From DATGSF01 sp035302865 (GTDB lineage Bacteria; Bacteroidota; Bacteroidia; Chitinophagales; Chitinophagaceae): a stretch of DNA of 12,859 bases. The stretch spans positions 1-12,859 of the forward strand of contig DATGSF010000122.1 in the NCBI GenBank assembly GCA_035302865.1. The letters are read 5' to 3'. The notes beneath the pieces are model-generated. The model was not told the origin of the DNA. It made no database searches and saw nothing but the letters and a program-made list of their open reading frames with translations. Of this stretch, positions 8,457 through 12,859 are shown in pieces (positions within the stretch are counted from its first letter, which is position 1; each line of letters begins with the position of its first letter). Position numbers and translations under genes: made by a program.

Positions 8457-10133
8457 ATGACAAGAAAGAAAAAATCAAAACTCTGGTATATATACTTGCC
8501 TTTTTTTGTATTTATTTTATTGTCGCTAGGAATATTTTTAGGATATTTTATAAGAATCCTAGAAGAAAAAAATACAAATTACTCTAATCAGGGTTCAAAT
8601 TTCGCAAATACTCCCATAGTACAAAAAAAAGATCGTGTTGAGGAAATAATTAATCTCATTCAAAGTGAATATTTATATCCCATACCTTCAGACAGTTTAT
8701 ATACTTGGGCTATTCAAAGTATTTTTGAAAAAATGGATCCCTATTCCCAATATATTACCGCTGAAGAATTACATACAGTTTCCGACAATTTAACAGGAAA
8801 TTCAAAAGGTTTTGGAGTGCAATTCTCCATAGTTGCAGATACTGTTTTATTTACAAATATTGTTGCAAATAGTCCCGCAGATGAGGCCAAATTAAAAGCA
8901 GGGGACTTATTGATAAAAGTGAATGAAAATATCGTTTCTGGTATAGGATTAAATAATGATAAGCTCATAGAAATTATAAATTCTGAAGCGGATGAAGATA
9001 TTACTTTTGAAATATTACGTTTGCCTCAACGTGAAAAAATGCATTTTACTTTCAGTAAAGGAAATGTACCCTTAACTAGTATTGATGCATATTATATGCT
9101 CAATGAAAATACCGGATATATAAAAATCAATCGTTTTAGTGCCGCAACTTATAGAGAGTTTTTAATGGCTATGCAGGTTTTAAAAGAGCAAGGTTTAGAA
9201 TCTTTGATATTAGATTTAAGACAAAATCCAGGAGGATATGTGGATGCAGCTATTGCAATTGCAGATGAATTCTTAGATGATCAGAAACTAGTAATTACCA
9301 CTGAAAATGCAATTGTAGGAAAAGAGCATTATTATACGGAATTGGAAGGAAGCTTTGAAGAAGGTCCCCTCGCTATATTAATTGATGAAGGAACTGCTTC
9401 AGCAAGTGAAGTATTAGCTGCTGCTGTTCAAGATTGGGATAGAGGTTGGATAATTGGTAGAAGATCTTACGGTAAGGGCTTGATCCAACAATTATTTGAA
9501 TTAAGAGATGGTTCTTCCATTCGCTTGACTATAATGCGCTACACCTCACCCTCTGGCAGGGATTTGCAAAGACCCAAAATTTATGATAGTGCTTCACAAA
9601 AAACGATTGATATAATTTATAGTGATGAAGTAAGTGGAACTAAGGAAAAAGCAATAATCGACACTAATTATAGTTATACTAAAATTTTAAATAGAAAAAT
9701 AGCAAGTGGCGGTGGTGTAAAACCTGATATTATAGTACCTTTTAGTAATAGACCTGCTTATTTGAATGCTTTATATAATGTTTTAATCAGTGATGAATTA
9801 AATAAAACTGTTTATAAATACTATATAAATAATTATGCTGCTGTAGCAAAGTATAAATCAGTGCAAGATTTCACCAAACATTTTAAACTTCCTGATTCTA
9901 TCTTAGATGATTTATTAAAGGAGTATAATAAAAACACTCTTGGTTTAACCATTAATTCCTGGCCCAGCAAAGAAGGGAGAGAATTTACGCGCAAGGAAAT
10001 GACTAGAATACTAGCTGCTATACATTTTGGTTCCAATGGAGAATCTTATTATGAAAACATACAAGACCCTATAATTTTAAAAGCTATGGAAACATTAAAA
10101 AGATATCCTAAAGTTAGAAACTTAAATAATTAA
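8457..10133 (+). CDS. S41 family C-terminal processing peptidase with PDZ domain
   Basis: A membrane-anchored periplasmic serine protease (CtpA/Prc type) of 558 aa from the ATG at 8457. The frame extends to a TTG at 8424, but that overlaps a -7 box, and the ATG gives a clean basic N-terminus (TRKKKSK). Residues about 8-32 are one transmembrane helix. A PDZ domain spans about 117-200 (GFGVQFS, then 'ADEAKLKAGDLLIKVN'). The catalytic core follows: 'LDLRQNPGGYVDAA', nucleophile Ser315 in GTASASE, general-base Lys340 in YGKGLIQ (25 residues later, as in Prc) and Gln344. A roughly 150-residue C-terminal extension completes it. Such enzymes trim or degrade proteins from exposed C-termini in the periplasm. 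It lies downstream of tamL and 5 bp before the small cysteine-rich gene, suggesting co-transcription with the latter. Confidence 0.94.
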   Translation: MTRKKKSKLWYIYLPFFVFILLSLGIFLGYFIRILEEKNTNYSNQGSNFANTPIVQKKDRVEEIINLIQSEYLYPIPSDSLYTWAIQSIFEKMDPYSQYITAEELHTVSDNLTGNSKGFGVQFSIVADTVLFTNIVANSPADEAKLKAGDLLIKVNENIVSGIGLNNDKLIEIINSEADEDITFEILRLPQREKMHFTFSKGNVPLTSIDAYYMLNENTGYIKINRFSAATYREFLMAMQVLKEQGLESLILDLRQNPGGYVDAAIAIADEFLDDQKLVITTENAIVGKEHYYTELEGSFEEGPLAILIDEGTASASEVLAAAVQDWDRGWIIGRRSYGKGLIQQLFELRDGSSIRLTIMRYTSPSGRDLQRPKIYDSASQKTIDIIYSDEVSGTKEKAIIDTNYSYTKILNRKIASGGGVKPDIIVPFSNRPAYLNALYNVLISDELNKTVYKYYINNYAAVAKYKSVQDFTKHFKLPDSILDDLLKEYNKNTLGLTINSWPSKEGREFTRKEMTRILAAIHFGSNGESYYENIQDPIILKAMETLKRYPKVRNLNN

Positions 10134-10138
10134 TTTTC

Positions 10139-10348
10139 ATGGAAACAGCTATAAAAGTGGAGAAAACAAAGACGTGTTTAAGATGTAAAAATCCCTTTGT
10201 ATGCAAAGTAAAAGATATTAAAAACTGTGCTTGTAATAGTATAAAATTAAATAAGAACCAAAGGCAATATTTAGCTAATTACGGCGATTGCATTTGCATA
10301 GATTGCTTAAAATTCATTGCTTCTCAAAAAACACTATCTTTCTCTTAA
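10139..10348 (+). CDS. Small CWC-type cysteine-rich protein
   Basis: A 69-aa soluble protein with eight cysteines: C13-x2-C16, C22, C30-x-C32, C51-x-C53-x2-C56. The order 'C..C...F.C', then a CxC, then 'Y.dCiCi.CL' matches the small cysteine-rich CWC family of proteobacteria and Bacteroidota, whose function is unknown. Here the second cluster reads NCAC, so the tryptophan that names the family is replaced by Ala. The cysteine pairs could bind one or two zinc ions (inference). There is no signal peptide, so it is probably cytoplasmic. The start lies 5 bp after the protease stop, implying translation from the same mRNA. It ends 57 bp before the stop of a converging gene, with no clear terminator hairpin. 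Confidence 0.78.
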   Translation: METAIKVEKTKTCLRCKNPFVCKVKDIKNCACNSIKLNKNQRQYLANYGDCICIDCLKFIASQKTLSFS

Positions 10349-10405
10349 TTCTTTTAAAAAAGTGGTTTTATACATATAAGTTATCCAATTAAATAGTTAC
10401 CATAA

Positions 10406-10915
10406 TTATTTTAATAAAAACACTTCTTTTTCATAAAAAGCTTGATGTCTTAAATATAAACTTGCTTCTTTCCATGCCATAAAACGATTGAAATAAGGAT
10501 AAAATTCAGGTAAAACATCCTTAGATTCAGTCCAAAACGCATAATCTAAATTACTTTTTTCCAACTTTTCTAAGAAATTTTTAGACTCAGGATTTTTTAA
10601 AAATCCCTTCATTTTTTCAGAAGAAATAAAAAACAAAATCCGAGAGCAGGCTTTTATTTCAGAAAAATCCGGCAAGCTTTTCAATTCCCAAAGCATATCC
10701 GCTTCATACCATTTAATAAAGCGTTTTTTTTGTTCTCTAATATCCGAATTTCTTGTTACGGGAATGAAATATCTCCCTAAAAAACTTTTAAATGGCGAAG
10801 GATTTCGGAGTATTTTAGTAACAAAATCATAAACAAAAGGAGCATGCGTTCCATGTCTTCCTTTTAATTTATAATGTATAGGAGGATTATTTAAGCATTC
10901 TTCATATTTTTCCAT
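10406..10915 (-). CDS. Unknown protein with the N-terminal signature of a Bacteroidota methyltransferase family
   Basis: A 169-aa protein I cannot assign. Residues about 18-35 (KGRHGTHAPFVYDFVTKIL) match the HG.HSPFV[FY].lvtK signature that opens a family of Bacteroidota class I SAM-dependent methyltransferases. The rest shows no glycine-rich SAM-binding motif (no E/DxGxGxG). Instead there is a charged, aromatic-rich region, 'RILFFISSEKMKGFLKNPES' near the middle, and a C-terminus ending YEKEVFLLK. No signal peptide or membrane helix is seen. Its ATG lies inside the 3' end of folA in another frame, a 25-bp overlap, so translation is probably coupled to folA. It may be an internally deleted or strongly diverged relative of the methyltransferase, or an unrelated protein sharing the short motif. 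The ORF is intact and its AT-rich codon use looks like its neighbours'. Confidence 0.7.
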   Translation of the reverse strand: MEKYEECLNNPPIHYKLKGRHGTHAPFVYDFVTKILRNPSPFKSFLGRYFIPVTRNSDIREQKKRFIKWYEADMLWELKSLPDFSEIKACSRILFFISSEKMKGFLKNPESKNFLEKLEKSNLDYAFWTESKDVLPEFYPYFNRFMAWKEASLYLRHQAFYEKEVFLLK

Positions 10916-11394
10916 ATCTGAAAACTATAATCATAAGGATTTTTTTCGTCAGCACTATGTTTCTCTTCTTCTATCATTTGAAAATGTTCTGGTAATTCAG
11001 GGAAAAAAACTGATCCCTCTTGAAATTTATGATGTATGCGCGTGAGATAAATATTATCTACTGAATTTAATGCCAATTTAAAGATTTGCCCTCCTCCGAT
11101 AATAAACACTTTTTCATAGTTTTTTTCTTTATAATAATCCAGGGCTGCATAAAAATCAGAGAAATGCACTGCATCTTCAATTTGATAATCCATATTTCTG
11201 GAAATAATAACATTTTCTCTTCCAGGAAGAATTCTACCAATCGATTCATAAGTTTTTCTTCCCATGATAATTGGATATTTCATGGTAGTATTTTTAAAAT
11301 GCTGCAAATCATCAGGTATATGCCAGGGCATATCATTCTCCTTATTTCCAATTTCATTATTCTCCCCCATTGCTACTATCATATTTATTTCCAT
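10891..11394 (-). CDS. folA: Dihydrofolate reductase
   Basis: A 167-aa cytoplasmic enzyme that reduces dihydrofolate to tetrahydrofolate with NADPH, feeding thymidylate, purine and methionine synthesis. Motifs in order: IVAMGENNEIG (6-16), MPWHIPDDLQHFKNTT (23-38, with Trp24 and Asp28 in the active site), 'IIMGRKTYESIGRILPGRENVIISR' (42-66, the NADPH-binding region), 'VFIIGGGQIFKLAL' (about 95-108) and the closing 'YDYSFQIWKN'. The family Leu before PW is Met here, a mild substitution. Translation could start at Met1 or Met5; Met1 (11394) is kept because it is the first ATG. It is divergent from the cytochrome c lipoprotein gene (63 bp apart) and overlaps the downstream 169-aa gene by 25 bp. 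No thymidylate synthase gene is in the window. Confidence 0.97.
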   Translation of the reverse strand: MEINMIVAMGENNEIGNKENDMPWHIPDDLQHFKNTTMKYPIIMGRKTYESIGRILPGRENVIISRNMDYQIEDAVHFSDFYAALDYYKEKNYEKVFIIGGGQIFKLALNSVDNIYLTRIHHKFQEGSVFFPELPEHFQMIEEEKHSADEKNPYDYSFQIWKNMKNA

Positions 11395-11457
11395 TATTCA
11401 AATATTTTTAATAATTTAGTAAAGTTAACAGTAAAATGGAAAAAAAAGCAACAAAAT

Positions 11458-11784
11458 ATGAAGAAAATCTTTACCCTCTTAGCTCTCTCTACTTTAATAG
11501 TACTTTTAGCACAGTGTTCTCCTAAGATAGCTAAAATGGTTACATCAGAGCCAATTTTATCAAAAGCAGAGATTGAAAACCTTTATAGCTCCGAGCAATT
11601 AAATCATGGACAAAGTTTATATGCTAATAATTGCAGCTCTTGCCATAATTTACATAAGGCCGATGAATATAGTCAAGATGCGTGGAATGACATTTTACGT
11701 CAAATGTTGCGCTATACTAATTTAGATTTTGATGATGCAATGACTTTACGCGCTTATTTAATGGCAAATGCTAAAGATAGTTAG
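11458..11784 (+). CDS. Small monohaem cytochrome c lipoprotein
   Basis: A 108-aa exported haem protein. The frame is open far upstream, but that part is antisense to folA. The ATG at 11458 gives a textbook lipoprotein signal: MKKIFTLLAL..., lipobox LAQC, Cys20. A linker (21-48) is followed by 'HGQSLYANNCSSCHNLHK', with a single CXXCH haem-attachment motif (C59, C62, H63). 'W..ILRQMLRYTNLDFDDAMTLRAYL' then forms the C-terminal helix, with Met83 a likely sixth haem ligand. This is close to the minimum length for a class I cytochrome c domain. It probably faces the periplasm, anchored by lipid, as an electron carrier; the partner is unknown and no oxidase or dehydrogenase lies nearby. It is divergent from folA and followed by a strong terminator. 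Confidence 0.88.
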   Translation: MKKIFTLLALSTLIVLLAQCSPKIAKMVTSEPILSKAEIENLYSSEQLNHGQSLYANNCSSCHNLHKADEYSQDAWNDILRQMLRYTNLDFDDAMTLRAYLMANAKDS

Positions 11785-11830
11785 TGTGTTTTTTAAAATA
11801 AGTTAATAAGAAAATTGTCTTAAAAAAATT

Positions 11831-11903
11831 AAGGTCTTAAAAAGCTGCATTTATAAACCTGATTGAATAATGAAGTTTGTATTATGCTGGGTTTTAAGAC
11901 CTT
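11831..11903 (+). terminator. Terminator of the cytochrome c gene with a long structured loop
   Basis: AAGGTCTTAAAA (11831-11842) pairs perfectly with TTTTAAGACCTT (11892-11903), followed by a run of T through 11908. The 49-nt loop can extend the stem, with GCAT (11847-11850) pairing with ATGC (11884-11887). A second copy of GTCTTAAAA at 11817-11825 could compete for the same right arm. It lies 46 bp after the cytochrome c stop. Confidence 0.75.
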
Positions 11904-11908
11904 TTTTT

Positions 11909-12388
11909 ATTGGATAATCGAAATTAAAAATTATAATTTCCCTTTTCCTATCTTAACTTCCTAAACATCCCAATTACTTTTTTCGAGAATAGTAATTTTA
12001 ATTTCTAATCCTGTATCAAAAAGATGAATACCTCTTTTTCTAATAAAATTATTATTCCACTGAAAATGTGCAGGTGTTCAAAAGAGTATCGATTAATATT
12101 AAATCAGCATGTGAAATTTTATATGAATCCATGATAAGGATTTTGGGTTCCCTTTTTACTTACTATTCAGTTTAGTTTATAAGGCTGATTCTTTTTGTGC
12201 GAAATCACTAGTTACAATACTAACAAATAATTAGCTTACCAGTAATAGGTTTATTATTCATTCAAAACTTTATTGTTTGAAATCAACATAATTATAAATC
12301 AGTATTTTCAGAGTTTTTATTACGCTTTAATAATTTCTCCTTCGGTAAAATAATAATTGTAAAGATGTCTCTATAAAAAGCATTTTTG
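11909..12388. other. About 480-bp intergenic region without an intact gene
   Basis: There is no complete gene on either strand. A short hairpin, GAAATTA/TAATTTC (11920-11926 with 11934-11940), is present. The minus strand from about 12159 to 11961 holds two overlapping frames whose translations look protein-like (see the separate entry). The remainder, 12160-12388, has only scattered short frames. No tRNA, rRNA, CRISPR repeat or transposon end was recognised. Confidence 0.6.
11961..12159 (-). pseudogene. Possible decayed coding remnant, family unknown
   Basis: On the minus strand one frame (12159-12055) is open for 35 codons, including MDSYKISHADLILIDTLLN. A second frame (12077-11961) gives 38 codons ending FDTGLEIKITILEKSNWDV and a stop. 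Joined by a single frameshift near 12077 they would read as one segment of about 65 residues with amino-acid use like real proteins. There is no start codon context, and upstream stops close both frames. I recognise no family. Chance open frames in AT-rich DNA are the main alternative. Confidence 0.2.
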
Positions 12389-12396
12389 TATTTTTG
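12389..12396 (+). promoter_or_regulatory. Bacteroidota-type -7 box for the GNAT fragment
   Basis: TATTTTTG matches TAnnTTTG exactly and lies 25 bp before the ATG at 12422. It overlaps the in-frame TTG at 12386, so the ATG is the better start. A -33 TTTG at the right distance is not evident. Confidence 0.45.
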
Positions 12397-12421
12397 TTCC
12401 AACTTCAATTATTCTTTTTAT

Positions 12422-12763
12422 ATGCTTACTACTTTAGCTACAATTGCAGACATTCCTGGTGTTTTAGCACTTCAAGAAAAATATCTTTTTAAAAATTTGA
12501 GCCCAGAAGAAAGGAAAAGTGGTTTTGTTACTACTCCATTCACTGTAAAGCAAATCGAAGATATTTTAGAAGAAAATGGATTATTTGTTGCAAAAAATGA
12601 ATCTGAAGAAGTGATTGCTTATATATTTGTAGCAAGTTGGAGGTATTTTGAACAATGGGAAATTTTTAAGCATATGGTATCTCTTTTTCCAAAAATTCAT
12701 TTTCGAGGTCAAGAAATTAAGGTAGTATCCCGTAAAGTGTGTAAAAGCTATCTTGATTTATAA
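12422..12763 (+). pseudogene. GNAT family N-acetyltransferase, truncated N-terminal fragment
   Basis: The frame encodes 113 aa from the ATG at 12422; a TTG at 12386 lies in the promoter. Residues 1-100 resemble the N-terminal half of a Bacteroidota GNAT acetyltransferase: 'T.AD.PGVLALQ.KY', 'KSGFVTTPFT..QI', 'GLFVAK...EVIAYIFVASW.YFEQW.IF..M'. Members of this family normally run to about 165-180 aa. After a TENSYQYGPVCI-like segment they carry the acetyl-CoA pyrophosphate loop (R/Q-x-x-G-x-G/A). Here similarity stops after Lys100 (base 12721) and 13 unrelated residues lead to a stop, so the catalytic core is absent and the gene is almost certainly non-functional. The break coincides with a sequence like an insertion-sequence end. 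An intact promoter box suggests recent inactivation (inference). Confidence 0.7.
12722..12747. mobile_element. Possible IS256-type terminal inverted repeat
   Basis: Immediately after the point where GNAT similarity ends, the sequence contains CCGTAAAGTGTGTAAAAG (12730-12747). This closely resembles, from memory, the end of IS256 (CCGTATAATTGTGTAAAAG). That is the expected picture if an IS256-family element inserted into the gene. No transposase ORF, second end or target duplication is visible in the remaining 112 bp, so the assignment is tentative. Confidence 0.35.
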
Positions 12764-12797
12764 CAAAGTTAAACATATTTATTTATTATTTTCTTTT

Positions 12798-12859
12798 TGG
12801 GAATAAAGGTCAGTGGAGCAAAGGCGTAGCCGAAGCGGAACTGACCTTTATTCTTCCCA
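12798..12859. repeat. 62-nt REP-like imperfect palindrome at the window end
   Basis: AATAAAGGTCAGT (12802-12814) pairs perfectly with ACTGACCTTTATT (12840-12852). Beyond a 3-nt bulge, TGGG (12798-12801) pairs with CCCA (12856-12859). The centre (12815-12839) is GC-rich, unlike its surroundings. It folds further through GC (12818-12819) with GC (12835-12836) and GGC (12823-12825) with GCC (12829-12831), leaving purine-purine internal loops (GGA/GGA, AAA/GAA). The composition, the layered hairpin and the fact that the window stops at its last base suggest a dispersed repetitive element. It could instead be a terminator or an IS subterminal hairpin. Confidence 0.65.

Noticed and set aside
10360..10425. 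Possible bidirectional terminator, AAGTGGTTTTA (10360-10370) with TAAAAACACTT (10415-10425)
   Set aside because: It has a central mismatch, a 44-nt loop, and one arm inside the 169-aa gene; too weak to call.
11086..11457. Long upstream extension of the cytochrome c reading frame
   Set aside because: It is antisense to folA, low-complexity (Ile/Phe/His-rich) and would bury the lipoprotein signal peptide; the ATG at 11458 is the natural start.
12815..12839. CRISPR repeat
   Set aside because: Only one copy of the palindrome is present, with no repeat-spacer periodicity and no cas gene.

Overview
The window looks like chromosomal DNA from a member of the Bacteroidota (Cytophaga/Flavobacterium-like), though I cannot name a genus. 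The sequence is strongly AT-rich. Several genes have a TAnnTTTG-type -7 box of the kind used by the Bacteroidota sigma factor. The outer-membrane assembly protein is the lipoprotein form, TamL, which is characteristic of this phylum. There are no RNA genes, no CRISPR array and no intact transposase. Most of the window is ordinary core genome.

Layout from left to right. (1) The 3' three quarters of leuS, whose 5' end lies outside the window, is followed by a YceI-like lipoprotein. A 16-bp perfect hairpin that can terminate in both directions separates these from a converging saccharopine dehydrogenase family gene. (2) After a 350-bp AT-rich divergent spacer comes surE, which converges with a TrmH/SpoU-type RNA methyltransferase gene with one base between the stops. 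That gene is divergent from tamL. (3) tamL is followed on the same strand by an S41 C-terminal processing protease and, 5 bp later, by a small CWC-type eight-cysteine protein. (4) On the opposite strand, folA (dihydrofolate reductase) overlaps by 25 bp a gene for a 169-aa protein of unknown function. That protein carries only the N-terminal signature of a Bacteroidota methyltransferase family. (5) Divergent from folA is a small monohaem cytochrome c lipoprotein with a strong terminator.

(6) The right end, from about 11.9 kb onward, is the accessory-looking part. It has a roughly 500-bp spacer with no intact gene, containing faint minus-strand coding-like remnants. Next is a GNAT acetyltransferase gene cut off before its acetyl-CoA-binding core. 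The cut coincides with a sequence that resembles an IS256-type terminal inverted repeat. The window ends exactly at the end of a 62-nt GC-rich-centred palindrome that looks like a dispersed repeat.

Functionally the window mixes housekeeping genes (tRNA charging, folate, nucleotide salvage, RNA methylation) with envelope genes (TamL, S41 protease, two lipoproteins). I do not see a convincing undescribed multi-gene system. The items most worth a second look are the terminal palindrome with the disrupted GNAT gene, and the folA-overlapping protein.
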